Source: Erwinia sp.
GTDB taxonomy: Bacteria > Pseudomonadota > Gammaproteobacteria > Enterobacterales > Enterobacteriaceae
Direction: 5' to 3'
Assembly (NCBI GenBank): GCA_964016415.1
Contig: OZ024666.1
Coordinates: 2,213,310 to 2,277,309 of the forward strand
Length of the DNA stretch: 64,000 bases
Under the pieces are notes generated by a model. It saw only the letters and a program-made list of their open reading frames with translations, was not told where the DNA came from and searched no databases. The position numbers and the translations under genes are program-made. Positions 1 through 11,027 of the stretch are shown here, in pieces (position 1 is the stretch's first letter; every line of letters begins with the position of its first letter).

Positions 1-352
1 CGTGGTGTAAGCAGGGTCGCGCAGCATCATGCACCAGTACCCAAGGAGCTGCAGCGACAATCTGTAAGCCAGCCATCACAGAGTCTGCACGGGTGTTTCC
101 TCCGGTAACTAATGTGATAGCAGGATCATCAGCTAATGGTAGCCGGGAAAAATAATGGTCTTCAGCACTGAGAGCGATGATGATACGGGTTATCGCCGGA
201 TGGCTTCGCAGGCGATCGACTGCGTGCTCAATCACCGTTTTTCCGGCAATTTGCAGATATTGTTTAGGGATAGTGTTACCCATGCGGCTGCCAATACCCG
301 CAGCAGGTACGATGGCGGTAACCAATGGGTTGTTCTTTGCTGCCATTATCAT
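1..352 (-). CDS. ispD: 2-C-methyl-D-erythritol 4-phosphate cytidylyltransferase, 3' part cut by window edge
   Basis: About 117 N-terminal codons are present before the left edge cuts the gene. The product couples MEP to CTP to give CDP-ME in the cytosolic non-mevalonate isoprenoid pathway. The nucleotide-binding start PAAGIGSRMG, the PKQYL motif and the later VLVHDAARPCL core are all visible and typical of the family. Two in-frame ATG codons occur at 352 and 346. The first lies 3 bases after the ftsB stop, and neither has a good Shine-Dalgarno sequence, so translation may be coupled to ftsB. The ftsB-ispD order is that of Enterobacterales. Confidence 0.95.
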   Translation of the reverse strand, partial: MIMAAKNNPLVTAIVPAAGIGSRMGNTIPKQYLQIAGKTVIEHAVDRLRSHPAITRIIIALSAEDHYFSRLPLADDPAITLVTGGNTRADSVMAGLQIVAAAPWVLVHDAARPCLHH

Positions 353-355
353 GAA

Positions 356-676
356 TTATCGCTGTTGTGGAGGGGAAGAGGAAGGTTGCGTATTACGTCT
401 GCTCTGCTCTGGCACCAGACGAAAAAAGGTTTCACCGGGTCTTATCATCCCCAGTTCATTGCGTGCACGCTCCTCAATGGCTTCTGAACCGCCATTAAGA
501 TCGTCAATTTCCGCGAAAAGCTGGTCATTTCTCGCTTTTAATTTGGCATTACTACCGCGTTGTACCGCGACATCGCTGCTGACACGAGTGTAATCGTGTA
601 TGCCATTCTTACCCAGCCAGAGCGAATATTGTAGCCAGCCCAGCAGAATAAGTAATAACAGCGTCAGTTTTCCCAT
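356..676 (-). CDS. ftsB: Cell division protein FtsB
   Basis: A 106-residue bitopic inner-membrane protein of the FtsQ-FtsB-FtsL divisome subcomplex, which licenses septal peptidoglycan synthesis. The start [20 protein letters not shown] is the single membrane segment (about residues 3-20). It is followed by a periplasmic coiled coil containing [19 protein letters not shown], and then by the conserved [11 protein letters not shown]. The ATG at 676 is chosen over a TTG one codon upstream because it follows AGGGGGAC at good spacing and matches the E. coli start. The Ser/Pro/Gln-rich tail after residue 95 looks disordered. It is cotranscribed with ispD. Confidence 0.97.
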   Translation of the reverse strand: MGKLTLLLLILLGWLQYSLWLGKNGIHDYTRVSSDVAVQRGSNAKLKARNDQLFAEIDDLNGGSEAIEERARNELGMIRPGETFFRLVPEQSRRNTQPSSSPPQQR

Positions 677-1108
677 CAACGTCCCCCTGAAAGATCGTGA
701 TAATCATCCCACAAGTTGACGTCTGACTCCACAGTGACACATCAATCACCCCACACAATACCCGGTCAGATATTGCAAGGCATTCTATTTTCATTTCAGT
801 GTGTCAGTTTTCATGGTCCCCGACACCCATCTCCCCCTTTGCCACGATTGGTGCAACGACCCTCTGCCCGATACCCTGTCTGATGGCGCACAGTAAGGAC
901 TTACCTGAAAACACATAAATTGTCCATGATGCTTTCATGGCCCAGCCAGCGCGGCGTGGCTGGTAATGCAGTTTTAACGATCTGAAGTATTTCAGGAAGA
1001 TTTTTCGCAAATATTGCGAAATGACGCCAGCCAGCCGGAAGCGGAAATATTATAAAACACGCCTATTGATCATAATACCGACAACACAGGGATTGAAATA
1101 TGATGGAT
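677..1108. other. Intergenic region between ygbE and ftsB, no gene seen
   Basis: 432 bases without a convincing gene; it must hold the ftsB-ispD promoter. The short open frames here have no homology that I recognise and poor start context. The one clear structure is an 8-bp perfect inverted repeat at 1003-1021 (TTTCGCAA-ATA-TTGCGAAA). It lies beyond the 3' end of ygbE and could be an operator or a weak terminator; it lacks a U-tract on either strand. Confidence 0.5.
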
Positions 1109-1432
1109 TCAGCATTCAAACAACAGGAAAAAGAGTGACCAGAAAAGCGCCGCCGTTACCACGAAAGCGACTATCAGTGTGGGTAGCACTCGCCCACCGA
1201 ACCAGTAACTTGCAGCAAGTCCGGTCAAAACAGACAGAGGTAACAAGGCAAGAAAGAATGGCCAGGTATAGAGGAAAAAAAACAGTGTAGTATCACCGTA
1301 GAATAACAGGATAGCGAACAGGACTAATCCATAATCGATAGCGCCAATTACTGCACCACGTAAAGCCCCTTCCGGCGATGAAGAGGCGTTGACGTCAATT
1401 TTGCGGTTCAATACAGGTATCACGTTCGGCAT
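1109..1432 (-). CDS. ygbE: YgbE-like inner membrane protein (DUF3561)
   Basis: 107 residues, the same length as E. coli YgbE, and in the same place between ftsB and cysC. The central stretch ILLFYGDTTLFFFLYTWPFF, followed by LALLP, is the conserved family core. Three membrane segments are predicted by eye, at about residues 32-50, 53-75 and 80-104. The function of the family is unknown. The ATG at 1432 is preferred to an upstream GTG at 1465, because GGGAA precedes it and the length then matches the family. It lies 49 bases downstream of cysC and may be transcribed with it. Confidence 0.88.
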   Translation of the reverse strand: MPNVIPVLNRKIDVNASSSPEGALRGAVIGAIDYGLVLFAILLFYGDTTLFFFLYTWPFFLALLPLSVLTGLAASYWFGGRVLPTLIVAFVVTAALFWSLFFLLFEC

Positions 1433-1481
1433 ACAGTTCCCGTTAACAGACCTTGCTATCCTCACCGGACACGGTTACTTT

Positions 1482-2087
1482 TCAGGCACTGATAATATCG
1501 CGATCGTGTAACAGATCTAACAGTTGAACCAGCAATATTGTTACTAATTGTTCTCCGTCCAGGTGCGCTTCAGGATCAAGTGGTTTTTCATACTCAGAAT
1601 CTATACCGGTGAAATTTTTCAGCTCGCCAGCCCGTGCTTTTTTATAGAGCCCTTTAGGATCGCGTGATTCACACACTGCCAGTGGTGTATCGACAAAAAC
1701 TTCAATAAAAACATTCTCATTAAAGAGTTTTCTTACACTTTCACGCTCTGCCCGATGAGGGGAAATAAACGCACTGAGTACCACCAGTCCGGCATCCACC
1801 ATCAGGCGGGCTACTTCCCCTACCCGACGAATATTTTCTTTACGATCATCAGCGCTGAATCCCAGATCACGGCATAATCCGTGACGCACATTGTCACCAT
1901 CGAGGAGATAGGTATTGATACCTTCGGCATATAGCGCCTGCTCCAGCGCCCCGGCAAGGGTGGATTTTCCTGAACCTGAAAGCCCGGTAAACCATAACAA
2001 TACCCCTTTATGCCCTTGCCGCACCTCCCGCTGATGCCGGGTGACAACGTGAGGATGCCAGACGATATTCTCTTCGTGCTCAGCCAT
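1482..2087 (-). CDS. cysC: Adenylylsulfate kinase
   Basis: 201 residues. It phosphorylates APS to PAPS with ATP, the second step of sulfate activation in the cytosol. The P-loop GLSGSGKST is at residues 35-43, followed by [11 protein letters not shown] and the [13 protein letters not shown] helix that binds APS. The [20 protein letters not shown] stretch forms the lid. The start at 2087 gives the same length as E. coli CysC; longer readings would run into cysN. Only 4 bases separate it from the cysN stop, as the last gene of cysGDNC. Confidence 0.97.
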   Translation of the reverse strand: MAEHEENIVWHPHVVTRHQREVRQGHKGVLLWFTGLSGSGKSTLAGALEQALYAEGINTYLLDGDNVRHGLCRDLGFSADDRKENIRRVGEVARLMVDAGLVVLSAFISPHRAERESVRKLFNENVFIEVFVDTPLAVCESRDPKGLYKKARAGELKNFTGIDSEYEKPLDPEAHLDGEQLVTILLVQLLDLLHDRDIISA

Positions 2088-2091
2088 CAGA

Positions 2092-3519
2092 TTAATTGCC
2101 CCCCAGAAGATCACGCGCTTGCCAGTGGGGGAAATGACGACGAATCAAGGCGTTAAGTTCCAGCTCAAATTCACTATAGTGTGACGGACTGGCATCAGCC
2201 ACGCTGAACGTCTCTTCAATCATACCCGCGCCGACGGTGACGTTACTCAGGGAATCGATAAAGATCATGCCTCCGGTTACCGGATGTTGCTGATAATTGT
2301 CCAACACCACGGGTTCATCGAAAATTACCTCGGCCTGACCGATACCGTTTAATGGCAGTGTTTCCGCGGGGAAATGTTGCAATGTGTTGATATCCACCTG
2401 ATGCACTATCTTATCGACACGCGCTCGGGTCTTTTTACCGGCAATTTTTACGTCAAAGCGCTGCCCTGATGCCAGCGGCTTTTCCGTCATCCAGACGATA
2501 TCGACCCTGGCGTGTTGTACTGGTTGTAAATGGTCATCTTCACCGATTAGTACGTCTCCACGACTGATATCAATTTCATCATTGAGTACCAGCGTGATCG
2601 CTTCGCCGGCATACGCCTCAGTCTGGTCACCATCAAACGTGACTATGCGTGCCACAGAGCTGCGCTTACCGGAAGGCAGCACTTTTATCAGGTCGCCCAC
2701 AGCTATCTGTCCTGACGCGAGTGTACCGGCATAGCCGCGAAAATCGAGGTTCGGGCGGTTAACATACTGCACCGGAAAACGTAATGGCTGCTGATCAACC
2801 ACACGCTGAATTTCAATGGTTTCAAGCAACTGCAATAAGGTTGGGCCACTGTACCAGTTCATTGATGCTGACGGCGAAGCCACATTTTCCCCTTCCAGCG
2901 CAGAAATCGGGACAAAGCGAATATCCGGCGCACCCGGCAGCTGCCCGGCAAAATCAAGATAATCCTGCCTGATAGCCTCAAATTGTGTCTGGCTGTATTC
3001 CACCAGATCCATCTTGTTAATCGCCACAATCAAATGGCGGATCCCCAGCAAAGTGGAGATAAAGCTGTGTCGCCGGGTTTGATCGAGCACCCCTTTCCGG
3101 GCATCAATCAGCAATATTGCCAGGTCACAGGTCGATGCCCCGGTCGCCATATTGCGTGTGTATTGTTCGTGTCCTGGCGTGTCAGCAATAATAAACTTCC
3201 GTTTCTCGGTTGAGAAATAACGATAAGCCACATCGATCGTGATGCCCTGCTCACGCTCTGCCTGTAAGCCGTCCACCAGCAACGCAAGGTCGAGTTTTTC
3301 ACCTTGCGTGCCATGGCGCTTACTGTCACTCTGTAATGACGATAACTGATCTTCATAAATTTGTCGGGTGTCATGCAGCAGACGGCCAATCAGGGTACTT
3401 TTCCCGTCATCGACACTGCCACAGGTCAGAAAACGCAGCAGGCTCTTATGTTGCTGCGCATGCAGCCAGGCTTCCACACCACCCTGTTGAGCTATTTGTT
3501 GTGCAATTACACTGTTCAT
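2092..3519 (-). CDS. cysN: Sulfate adenylyltransferase GTPase subunit
   Basis: 475 residues, full length. It is the GTPase that drives ATP sulfurylase; GTP hydrolysis is coupled to APS formation by CysD. It is an EF-Tu-like G domain with GSVDDGKS at 34-41, [12 protein letters not shown] from 113 and NKMD at 168-171. Two beta-barrel domains follow. The unfused CysN and CysC proteins are the enterobacterial arrangement. It lies 9 bases after cysD in a tight operon. No odd residues are seen in the GTPase motifs. Confidence 0.98.
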   Translation of the reverse strand: MNSVIAQQIAQQGGVEAWLHAQQHKSLLRFLTCGSVDDGKSTLIGRLLHDTRQIYEDQLSSLQSDSKRHGTQGEKLDLALLVDGLQAEREQGITIDVAYRYFSTEKRKFIIADTPGHEQYTRNMATGASTCDLAILLIDARKGVLDQTRRHSFISTLLGIRHLIVAINKMDLVEYSQTQFEAIRQDYLDFAGQLPGAPDIRFVPISALEGENVASPSASMNWYSGPTLLQLLETIEIQRVVDQQPLRFPVQYVNRPNLDFRGYAGTLASGQIAVGDLIKVLPSGKRSSVARIVTFDGDQTEAYAGEAITLVLNDEIDISRGDVLIGEDDHLQPVQHARVDIVWMTEKPLASGQRFDVKIAGKKTRARVDKIVHQVDINTLQHFPAETLPLNGIGQAEVIFDEPVVLDNYQQHPVTGGMIFIDSLSNVTVGAGMIEETFSVADASPSHYSEFELELNALIRRHFPHWQARDLLGGN

Positions 3520-3528
3520 GGTGCCTCC

Positions 3529-4437
3529 TCAGAAGTAGCCCTGGCGTTTTTTAAGTTCCATCGAACCCGCCTGATCTTTGTCAATCACCCGCCCCTGACG
3601 CTCGCTGGTGGTTGAAATCAGCATCTCCTCAATGATCCCGGGAAGCGTGGTGGCTGAGGACTCAACTGCGCCGGTTAACGGCCAGCAGCCAAGTGTGCGG
3701 AAGCGTACCTGTCGCTGCGTGATGACCTCACCAGGTTGCAGATCAATACGATCATCGTCGACCATCATCAGCATACTGTCGCGCTCCAGCACCGGCCGCA
3801 GTGCAGCCAGATAGAGCGGTACGATGTCGATATTCTCCAGAAAAATATATTGCCAGATATCCAGCTCGGTCCAGTTAGAGAGAGGAAAAACGCGAATACT
3901 CTCACCCTTGTTTATCTGCCCGTTGTAGTTATGCCACAACTCAGGACGCTGATTTTTGGGGTCCCAGCGATGGAAACGATCACGAAAAGAGTAGATACGC
4001 TCTTTAGCCCGCGATTTCTCTTCATCGCGCCGTGCACCACCGAATGCCGCATCAAAACCATATTTGTCGAGTGCCTGTTTTAGCCCCTCGGTTTTCATAA
4101 TGTCAGTATGTCTGGCACTGCCGTGGACGAAAGGGTTGATGCCCATCGCCACCCCTTCCGGATTACGGTGCACCAACAGTTCAGCGCCAAGCGCCTTTAC
4201 CGTCCGGTCACGGAAAGCGTACATTTCCTGGAATTTCCATCCGGTGTCCACATGCAGCAAAGGAAAAGGCAGTGTTCCCGGATAAAAAGCTTTGCGCGCC
4301 AGATGAAGCATTACCGAAGAGTCTTTACCAATTGAATAGAGCATCACCGGATGACTAAACTCTGCTGCTACCTCACGCAAAATATGAATACTCTCTGCTT
4401 CAAGCTGCCGCAGGTGAGTAAGACGTTTTTGATCCAT
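3529..4437 (-). CDS. cysD: Sulfate adenylyltransferase small subunit
   Basis: 302 residues. It is the catalytic subunit of ATP sulfurylase, making APS and pyrophosphate from ATP and sulfate. It is an adenine-nucleotide alpha-hydrolase with the PP-loop SIGKDSS at 35-41, HVDTGWKF, and the [20 protein letters not shown] block. The C-terminus [20 protein letters not shown] is strongly conserved. It lies 9 bases behind cysG and 9 bases ahead of cysN. Confidence 0.98.
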   Translation of the reverse strand: MDQKRLTHLRQLEAESIHILREVAAEFSHPVMLYSIGKDSSVMLHLARKAFYPGTLPFPLLHVDTGWKFQEMYAFRDRTVKALGAELLVHRNPEGVAMGINPFVHGSARHTDIMKTEGLKQALDKYGFDAAFGGARRDEEKSRAKERIYSFRDRFHRWDPKNQRPELWHNYNGQINKGESIRVFPLSNWTELDIWQYIFLENIDIVPLYLAALRPVLERDSMLMMVDDDRIDLQPGEVITQRQVRFRTLGCWPLTGAVESSATTLPGIIEEMLISTTSERQGRVIDKDQAGSMELKKRQGYF

Positions 4438-4446
4438 TTTTTTACC

Positions 4447-5862
4447 TCAAACCAGATTCGCAACGTCAGACGCGCGTCCTGCGGGCTGTGTTATGTGTTG
4501 AAACCATGCCAGTTGCTGATGCAATGTGACGACTTCACCAATTACCAGCAATGCCGGAGTGGGTGCTTCCAGTGCCAGTACTTCGAGCTCTTGCAGTGTG
4601 CCTGTGAGCACTTGCTGATCGCTCCGGGTACCCCGTCCGATCACGGCAACCGGGGTAGACGCTGCTCGCCCGTGGGCTATCAATTGCGCAGAGATATCGG
4701 CGGCTTTCATTGCCCCCATATAAATAGCCAGAGTCTGATGGGGACGCGCCAGCGCCGACCAGTCGAGCCCTTCGCCTTCTGCACGACAATGGCCGGTGAT
4801 AAACACCACACTTTGTGCGTAGTCTCGATGCGTTAACGGAATACCCGCATAGGCAGTGGCACCGGCGGCGGCCGTAACCCCAGGAACCACCTGAAAAGGA
4901 ATGCCCGCCTGAGCCGCTGCCTGTAACTCTTCTCCACCACGACCAAAAATAAATGGATCACCACCTTTCAGCCTGACAACACGTTGTCCCTGGCGCGCCA
5001 GAGTGACCATTAACTGATTAATCTCAGCCTGAGGTAACGTATGCTGATGCGCGCGTTTACCCACACAAATTTTCTCTGCATCGCGACGCACCAGTTCGAG
5101 TATCTCTTCACTTACTAAATGGTCATAGAGCACTACATCCGCCTGTTGCATGACCTGTAATGCGCGTAATGTCAATAAGGTGGCATCGCCTGGACCTGCC
5201 CCCACCAGCACAATCTCGCCCTGAGCGGTTGCCGGGGCATCGAGCAAAGTATCAAGGGTGTCGCAGGCAGCCCGCTCATCACCAGCGGCCACCTGGCTGG
5301 CAAAAACACCGTTAAACACCCGCTCCCAGAAATAGCGGCGTTCTGGCATTTTTTTAAACCGCTGCTTAACTTTTTCCCGCCACTTTCCGGCAAGGACGGC
5401 CATTTTCCCCAGATGATGCGGCAATAACGTTTCCAGCTTTTCACGCAACATTCTGGCCAGCACGGGTGCTTTTCCGCTGGAAGATATGGCTACCACCAGT
5501 GGTGACCTGTCAACAATAGAAGGAAATATAAACGAGCACTTAGGCTGATCATCGACCACATTCACCAGCATACGTCGCTCGCTGGCATCAGCAAAAATAC
5601 GTTGATTCAGCTCACTATTATCAGTTGCTGCAATGACTAAAAAAACGTTATCGAGCAGATCCGCATGATAAGTATCGGCAATCCAGTTAACGACCTTTTG
5701 CGTCTTCAGGATGATCAGTTCTTCACAAAGCGCCAGCGCGGCTATCTCTATTTGCGCCCCTGCGCGGCGTAAAAATTCAATTTTACGCGCAGCGACATCA
5801 CCGCCGCCTACCACTAAAACGGGCTTATCGCGGACGTCAATAAATATTGGAAGATAATCCAC
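4447..5862 (-). CDS. cysG: Siroheme synthase (multifunctional CysG)
   Basis: 471 residues from a GTG start; reading begins [10 protein letters not shown], and AAGG stands upstream. The first half (about 1-200) is the precorrin-2 dehydrogenase/ferrochelatase module with [11 protein letters not shown] and [20 protein letters not shown]. The second half (about 215-460) is the SAM-dependent uroporphyrinogen-III methyltransferase with [16 protein letters not shown] and [16 protein letters not shown]. The protein turns uroporphyrinogen III into siroheme, the prosthetic group of the sulfite reductase encoded just upstream. The link to cysDNC differs from E. coli, where cysG follows nirC. The ATG that would extend the protein to 511 residues is rejected, as the added residues match nothing in the family. 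Confidence 0.95.
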   Translation of the reverse strand: MDYLPIFIDVRDKPVLVVGGGDVAARKIEFLRRAGAQIEIAALALCEELIILKTQKVVNWIADTYHADLLDNVFLVIAATDNSELNQRIFADASERRMLVNVVDDQPKCSFIFPSIVDRSPLVVAISSSGKAPVLARMLREKLETLLPHHLGKMAVLAGKWREKVKQRFKKMPERRYFWERVFNGVFASQVAAGDERAACDTLDTLLDAPATAQGEIVLVGAGPGDATLLTLRALQVMQQADVVLYDHLVSEEILELVRRDAEKICVGKRAHQHTLPQAEINQLMVTLARQGQRVVRLKGGDPFIFGRGGEELQAAAQAGIPFQVVPGVTAAAGATAYAGIPLTHRDYAQSVVFITGHCRAEGEGLDWSALARPHQTLAIYMGAMKAADISAQLIAHGRAASTPVAVIGRGTRSDQQVLTGTLQELEVLALEAPTPALLVIGEVVTLHQQLAWFQHITQPAGRASDVANLV

Positions 5863-6011
5863 ATTAACCTTGTGACAACTGACCCAAATTACCCGGACTA
5901 TACCGCTGTAACCGTCGTGAGGGTAATTACTTATCGGTATGAGATGTGACAGAAAAGAATAACGCGAGGGCGCGCACGACAATCATCGCCCTTAGCATAA
6001 TAAAAACCACG
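5863..6011 (-). promoter_or_regulatory. Probable CysB-dependent promoter region of cysGDNC
   Basis: The gap between cysH and cysG on the same strand. A TATAGT -10 hexamer lies at 5897-5902 (minus strand) with no good -35 at 17-18 bases. That is what an activator-dependent promoter looks like. CysB with O- or N-acetylserine activates cys promoters in Enterobacterales; the binding site itself cannot be fixed by eye. Confidence 0.4.
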
Positions 6012-6743
6012 CTATTCGTGCAGACCGCACTCACGCTTTAACCCGAAGAAGCGGGTCTCTTCCTCTGCCATGCCGGGTTGCCATTTTTGCGTGGTATGTG
6101 TGTCACCAACCGAGAGATAACCCTGCTCCCATAATGGGTGATAACTGAGCCCCTGAGCCTGAAGATAGCGATAAATCTGTCGGTTATCCCAGTCGATAAT
6201 CGGCAGTAACTTGAATACGCCGCGCCGAACGGCCAGCACAGGTAGCTGCGCGCGTGAGCCGGATTGTTCACGGCGTAGCCCGGCAAACCATGTACCAGCA
6301 TTCAACTGTTGCAGGGCGCGTTGCATTGGCTCTACTTTATTAAGATAGTTGTAGCGTTCAATCCCTTCGACTCCCTGCTCCCACAATTTTCCATAGCGTG
6401 CTTCCTGCCAGGCGGCACTCTGTGTAGCCCGGTAGATATGCAGGTTAAGCTGTAATTTTTCTGTCAGTTCATCAATAAACTGGTAAGTTTCAGGAAACAG
6501 ATACCCGGTGTCCGTCAGAATGACCGGAATATCGGGTTTTATCCGGCTGATCAGATGCAGACAGACTGCGGCCTGAATACCAAAACTGGATGACAGTACC
6601 GCCTCACCCGGTAAATTTTCCAGCGCCCACTCTACACGCGCCTGTGCGGATAACCCCTCCAGGAGGAGATTGGTATCCGCCAGCGCCAGACGCTGTTGCT
6701 CTTCGGGTAATACCGATAATGCAGTTAAATCAAGCGCTGACAT
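6012..6743 (-). CDS. cysH: Phosphoadenylylsulfate (PAPS) reductase
   Basis: 243 residues. It reduces PAPS to sulfite and PAP using thioredoxin, in the cytosol. Visible marks are [10 protein letters not shown] (the remodelled PP-loop), [16 protein letters not shown], and the [15 protein letters not shown] substrate loop. The C-terminal ECGLH (238-242) carries the single catalytic cysteine. The absence of the CC...CxxC pairs places it in the Fe-S-free, thioredoxin-dependent class. It is the last gene of cysJIH, 11 bases after cysI. Confidence 0.98.
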   Translation of the reverse strand: MSALDLTALSVLPEEQQRLALADTNLLLEGLSAQARVEWALENLPGEAVLSSSFGIQAAVCLHLISRIKPDIPVILTDTGYLFPETYQFIDELTEKLQLNLHIYRATQSAAWQEARYGKLWEQGVEGIERYNYLNKVEPMQRALQQLNAGTWFAGLRREQSGSRAQLPVLAVRRGVFKLLPIIDWDNRQIYRYLQAQGLSYHPLWEQGYLSVGDTHTTQKWQPGMAEEETRFFGLKRECGLHE

Positions 6744-6754
6744 ATTTACCTCCG

Positions 6755-8470
6755 CTATGACCAGAACTCTCTGGCAGGATCTCTGACCGGTTCCACCACA
6801 CCACTACGTACCGTGAAGTCACCAAAACCTTCCTGCCACTCACGCTCTTTAGCCCAGCGCCCTATCAGCTCGTCAAGAACAGACAGAATCTCTTCCGCTG
6901 TGATGTTTTCGCGATACATCCGTGGAATACGTGTTCCAATACGATTGCTGCCCAGATGCAGGTTATAACGCCCGGGCGCTTTACCCACCAACCCCACCTC
7001 GGCCAGCAGAGCTCTGCCACATCCGTTAGGACAGCCAGTAACACGCAAAACAATATTTTCGTCGGCAACACCATGGCGCACCATCAGTGTTTCGACTTCA
7101 CCGACAAATCCGGGCAGAAACCGTTCAGCTTCTGCCATCGCCAGCGGGCAGGTAGGAAACGCGACACAGGCCATACTGTTTTCCCGCAATGGCGTAACGT
7201 TTTCCATTAATCCATGTTCACGCGCAAGTTGCTCAATCTGCGCTTTGTCTGATTCGGGTACCGAGGCGACTATCAGATTTTGGTTCGCGGTCAGACGAAA
7301 ATCCCCCTGATGCACTTTGGCAATCGCGGCAAGACCACTTTTTAATGGTCTGCCTGGGTAGTCGAGAATACGCCCGATTTCGATAAATAAAGTCAGATGC
7401 CAATGATTATCAATCCCCTTCACCCAGCCAAATCGATCACCACGGGTGGTGAAGGTGTAAGGTTTCACCGGCGCAAAAACCATTCCGGCACGTCGCTCAA
7501 CTTCGGCTTTAAACGTTTCGACCCCGACTCTTTCCAGCGTATATTTGGTTTTGGCATTTTTACGATCGGTACGATTGCCCCAGTCGCGTTGTGTCGTTAC
7601 AACCGCTTCAGCAACCGCCAGGGTTTTCTCCAGAGGTAAAAAACCAAAGTCACTCGCCGTTCTGGCATAAGTCGCTTTGTTACCATGATCGATGGATAAC
7701 CCCCCGCCGACCAGCAGGTTGAAACCTATCAAACGTCCCTGCTCCTCGACCGCAATGAAGTTCATATCATTAGCATGGAGATCGACATCGTTGTGCGGAG
7801 GAATCACTACCGTGGTTTTAAATTTGCGAGGCAAATAGGTTTCACCAAGAATCGGTTCTTCATCTGTGGTGGCCACTTTTTCCTGGTCCAGCCAGATCTC
7901 GGCATAGGCACGCGTGCGTGGCAGCAGATGCTCAGAGATGCGTTTCGCCCATTCATACGCTTCCTGATGCAGTGCGGATTCGATCGGGTTTGAAGTACAC
8001 AATACATTGCGGTTGACATCGTTGGCGGTTGCCAGTGCATCCAGTCCCACCTCATGCAACATCTGGTGGGCCGGTTTAACATTGCCTTTCAGAATGCCGT
8101 GAAACTGAAATGTCTGACGATTAGTCAGACGAATGCTGCCATATAAGGTGTTCTCTTCGGCAAAACGGTCAATCGCCAGCCACTGCACAGGCGTGATGAT
8201 CCCGCCCGGCAAACGACAACGTAGCATCATGGCATGACGAGGTTCGAGTTTTTGCAGCGCGCGCTCGGCGCGAATATCACGATCATCCTGCTGATACATA
8301 CCGTGAAAACGAATGAGCAGAAAGTTATCGCCACGGAAGCCACCAGTCAGCCCATCCTGCAGATCATCAGCGATGGTGCCTCGCAGATAATGACTCTGTT
8401 TTTTCAGGCGCTCTGCATCAACCAGTTTGCCTTCTACTACCAGAGGGCCTGGGTGTTGTTCATTTGTCAT
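6755..8470 (-). CDS. cysI: Sulfite reductase (NADPH) hemoprotein beta subunit
   Basis: 571 residues. It carries out the six-electron reduction of sulfite to sulfide at a coupled 4Fe-4S/siroheme centre. The cluster cysteines sit in [20 protein letters not shown] and [11 protein letters not shown]. The two ferredoxin-like half-repeats of the family include [12 protein letters not shown] in the first and [13 protein letters not shown] in the second. Its ATG overlaps the cysJ stop by one base (TAATG), which implies translational coupling with its flavoprotein partner. Confidence 0.98.
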   Translation of the reverse strand: MTNEQHPGPLVVEGKLVDAERLKKQSHYLRGTIADDLQDGLTGGFRGDNFLLIRFHGMYQQDDRDIRAERALQKLEPRHAMMLRCRLPGGIITPVQWLAIDRFAEENTLYGSIRLTNRQTFQFHGILKGNVKPAHQMLHEVGLDALATANDVNRNVLCTSNPIESALHQEAYEWAKRISEHLLPRTRAYAEIWLDQEKVATTDEEPILGETYLPRKFKTTVVIPPHNDVDLHANDMNFIAVEEQGRLIGFNLLVGGGLSIDHGNKATYARTASDFGFLPLEKTLAVAEAVVTTQRDWGNRTDRKNAKTKYTLERVGVETFKAEVERRAGMVFAPVKPYTFTTRGDRFGWVKGIDNHWHLTLFIEIGRILDYPGRPLKSGLAAIAKVHQGDFRLTANQNLIVASVPESDKAQIEQLAREHGLMENVTPLRENSMACVAFPTCPLAMAEAERFLPGFVGEVETLMVRHGVADENIVLRVTGCPNGCGRALLAEVGLVGKAPGRYNLHLGSNRIGTRIPRMYRENITAEEILSVLDELIGRWAKEREWQEGFGDFTVRSGVVEPVRDPAREFWS

Positions 8471-10266
8471 TAGTACACGTCTCGCTGGTAGCGGCGCTCT
8501 ATGCGCAATTCACTGAGAAATTCATCGGCGGCTTCACTGTCCATGCCACCCTGTTCAGCCACCACCTCCAGCAGCGCCTTTTCAACATCTTTTGCCATCC
8601 GGCTGGCATCACCGCAGACATACAGGTGAGCCCCTTCCGTCAACCATTGCCAGATTTCCGCTCCCTGCTGACGAATTTTATCCTGCACATAAACTTTATC
8701 CTGCTGGTCCCGCGACCAGGCAAGGTCAATGTTGGTTAATACACCCTCTTTGACGTAGCGTTGCCACTCTACCTGATAAAGAAAATCATCGGTGAAATGC
8801 GGATTGCCGAAGAAGAGCCAGTTTTTACCTTCTGCCCCTTCAGCTTCACGTTGCTGAATAAAAGCACGAAACGGCGCAATACCCGTACCTGGTCCTATCA
8901 TAATGACTGGCGTAGCCGGATTTTCCGGCAAACGAAAGTTATCATTGTGCTCTATGAATACCCGCACTTCCGCATCTTCATCACAACGGTCTGCCAGATA
9001 GCCGGAAGCGCCTCCGGTGTGTTCACGCCCGTCGATCTGATAGCGCACCACACCAACCGTAATATGTACCTCGTTATCAGTTTCCGCCAGTGAGGAGGCG
9101 ATGGAATAGAGACGCGGGGTCAAAGGGCGTAATAAGGGAACAAATTGTTCAGCCGTTAGTTGTACCGGTGCCTGGCGGATCATTTCAACCAATGGTACGC
9201 GCTGAGCGTATTGCTGCAAGGCTTCACGATCGCTGACCAGTGCCAGGAGTTCGTTATCGCGAGCCAGGGCAGCGTACTGCTGTACTATCTGGGCGGTGTT
9301 CACCGTCAATTCAACATTTTTTTGCAACAACTCACGCAAAGCAACCGGCTGTCCATGCCACGAAACCTGTTCATCACCCTGTAACCATAATAGCTGCAAA
9401 ATTTCATCAACCAGCAAGGGATCGTTTTCGTACCAGACCCCTAAAGCATCACCTGGCTGGTAGTGCATTCCTGAATCAGCGAGATCAATCTCGATATGTC
9501 GCACATCTTTCGTTGAGTCACGCCCGGTTATTTTCTGATTAGTCAGCAGAGTCGCTACCAGCGGTGTTTCTTTACTGTAGAGTGCAGTGAGTGCCGGTGT
9601 GCTATGGCCTGTCGCCACCGCCGACTCTATCGTGCTGCCGGGTGCGCGTGCTGCTAACAACTCTGCCAGGGTTTTCCGCCACCCGAGAGCTGTGTCGTGA
9701 TAGTCAACATCGGCATCCACGCGCGACAGTAGTCTTTCTCCGCCGAGTTCGGCCAGCCGTTGATCAAAATCTTTACCTGCCTGACAGAACAGGTTGTAGG
9801 AGCTGTCACCCAAGGCTAAAACTGCAAAAGCCGTATTGTCGAGCTTTGGTGCTTTTTTCGACATCAGGTATTTATGCAATGCCACCGCTTCTTCAGGAGG
9901 CTCACCCTCCCCCTGCGTTGAGGTGACGATGACCAGCAGTGTCTCCTGGGCGATTTGTTTGAATTTATATCCTCCTGCGTTCACCAGTTTTACATTGCAC
10001 TGTTGTGCCAGCAAATCATCACGCAGCTGTTCAGCGATACGACGCGCATTGCCGGTCTGTGAAGCGGACAATAATGTGATGCTTTGTGCTGCTGGCGGAG
10101 TAAGTGCAGCTGTCTCCGGAGAAGATGACGGATTGACTCGTCCCCAGAAATAGCCAGAAAGCCAGGCAAGCTGCGTTGGCGAGAAGTCACCAGTAGCCGT
10201 CTGTAAACGAGTCCGCTGTTCGGCAGTAATCGGTAGCAGAGGGTCAATATGGGGTTGCTTGCTCAT
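8470..10266 (-). CDS. cysJ: Sulfite reductase (NADPH) flavoprotein alpha subunit
   Basis: 598 residues, one shorter than E. coli CysJ. It passes electrons from NADPH through FAD and FMN to CysI. The flavodoxin domain (about 60-200) starts at [19 protein letters not shown]. The FAD domain has RLYSIASS, and the NADPH domain has [13 protein letters not shown] and ends in the family-typical ERRYQRDVY. The ATG at 10266 (MSKQPHIDP) is chosen. An upstream in-frame extension to 10368 encodes an unrelated hydrophobic stretch lying in the promoter region. It is the first gene of cysJIH. Confidence 0.97.
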   Translation of the reverse strand: MSKQPHIDPLLPITAEQRTRLQTATGDFSPTQLAWLSGYFWGRVNPSSSPETAALTPPAAQSITLLSASQTGNARRIAEQLRDDLLAQQCNVKLVNAGGYKFKQIAQETLLVIVTSTQGEGEPPEEAVALHKYLMSKKAPKLDNTAFAVLALGDSSYNLFCQAGKDFDQRLAELGGERLLSRVDADVDYHDTALGWRKTLAELLAARAPGSTIESAVATGHSTPALTALYSKETPLVATLLTNQKITGRDSTKDVRHIEIDLADSGMHYQPGDALGVWYENDPLLVDEILQLLWLQGDEQVSWHGQPVALRELLQKNVELTVNTAQIVQQYAALARDNELLALVSDREALQQYAQRVPLVEMIRQAPVQLTAEQFVPLLRPLTPRLYSIASSLAETDNEVHITVGVVRYQIDGREHTGGASGYLADRCDEDAEVRVFIEHNDNFRLPENPATPVIMIGPGTGIAPFRAFIQQREAEGAEGKNWLFFGNPHFTDDFLYQVEWQRYVKEGVLTNIDLAWSRDQQDKVYVQDKIRQQGAEIWQWLTEGAHLYVCGDASRMAKDVEKALLEVVAEQGGMDSEAADEFLSELRIERRYQRDVY

Positions 10267-10440
10267 TGCGTGAAAATGTCCAGTCAGGTCAGGCGATAAT
10301 ATAAACCACGATACCAGACAGGGTAACCAGTTGCCTAATAACCCCATAATAAGGGTTGGTAATAACAAATAACCAAACGGACTTAAAAACTATACTGCAA
10401 AGGATACAACAGGAATTCAGACATAGAATCACATCTGCAA
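10267..10440 (-). promoter_or_regulatory. cysJIH promoter region, probable CysB target
   Basis: This AT-rich segment upstream of cysJ contains, on the minus strand, TTTGGTTATTTGTTATTACC followed by TTATTATGG; the latter may be the -10 region. No strong -35 is present, as expected for a CysB-activated promoter. The exact start site cannot be set from sequence alone. Confidence 0.4.
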
Positions 10441-10490
10441 GACAGCCGCCATCGTTGCGATCACGGTGAATGTTTAACCATAAGCGATCA

Positions 10491-10620
10491 GCACACCTTA
10501 GTGGCAGCCGTCGAGGCTGTTTAACTGGTGTGAAGCAGGAACCTGATTCTGGTACTGGTATTTAATCCCGCCTGCGGGGTGCCCCGCTGTCGGTTTTCCG
10601 GTAGACTCGGCCTGCTTTTG
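10491..10620 (+). ncRNA. Structured leader upstream of queD, class unknown
   Basis: Several perfect stems nest here. CACACC (10492-10497) pairs with GGTGTG (10527-10532) around an inner CAGCC/GGCTG hairpin. AAGCAGG (10533-10539) pairs with CCTGCTT (10611-10617) and encloses GCGGGG/CCCCGC (10574-10587) and CGG-TTTT-CCG (10591-10600). The outer stem ends in a short T run 24 bases before the queD start. This could be a cis-regulatory leader or an attenuator-like element. I do not recognise a known riboswitch class. The assignment to the plus strand rests on its position before queD. Confidence 0.4.
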
Positions 10621-10643
10621 AGAAAAATAAACGAGAATCCGAT

Positions 10644-11003
10644 ATGTCTACCACGCTATTTAAAGAGTTTCAGTTTGAAGCGGCCCATCATCTGCCACAC
10701 GTTCCTGAAGGCCACAAATGTGGAAGGTTACACGGCCACTCATTTTTAGTCAGACTGGAGATAACCGGTGAGGTAGACCCTTACACGGGTTGGGTGATGG
10801 ATTTTGCCGAACTGAAAGCGGCCTTCAAACCGTTGTATGAACAGCTCGATCATCACTACCTTAATGAGATTGACGGGCTGGAAAATCCGACCAGTGAAGT
10901 GCTGGCACGCTGGATCTGGGAAAAAATGAAACCACAATTGCCTGAACTGACCGCAGTGACTATCAAAGAAACCTGCACAGCAGGCTGCGTCTACCGGGGC
11001 TAG
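10644..11003 (+). CDS. queD: 6-carboxy-5,6,7,8-tetrahydropterin synthase
   Basis: 119 residues. It converts 7,8-dihydroneopterin triphosphate to 6-carboxytetrahydropterin, the first committed step toward preQ0 and queuosine in tRNA. It belongs to the PTPS fold: zinc ligands are H15, H30 and H32 in FEAAHH and GRLHGHSF, the catalytic cysteine is C26, and the C-terminal [12 protein letters not shown] is conserved. It is divergent from cysJ, and convergent with queE, which acts on its product. Confidence 0.97.
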   Translation: MSTTLFKEFQFEAAHHLPHVPEGHKCGRLHGHSFLVRLEITGEVDPYTGWVMDFAELKAAFKPLYEQLDHHYLNEIDGLENPTSEVLARWIWEKMKPQLPELTAVTIKETCTAGCVYRG

Positions 11004-11027
11004 TCTCTGCAGTTCAGGCTGACAGGG

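Noticed and set aside
804-1010. 68-codon minus-strand frame between ygbE and ftsB
   Set aside because: No recognisable domain and no support from the usual gene order; treated as intergenic.
1003-1021. Inverted repeat as terminator of ygbE
   Set aside because: It has only an AT-rich 8-bp stem and lacks a following T-run on the minus strand; listed only as an inverted repeat.
5863-5982. 40-codon N-terminal extension of CysG
   Set aside because: The extension covers the promoter region and its sequence matches nothing; the GTG at 5862 aligns with known CysG starts.
10541-10590. TPP riboswitch-like fragments (GAACCTGATTCTGG, GCGGGGTGCC)
   Set aside because: The conserved pieces occur in permuted order and the CTGAGA and GCGTAGGGA elements are missing; queD is not a thiamine gene.
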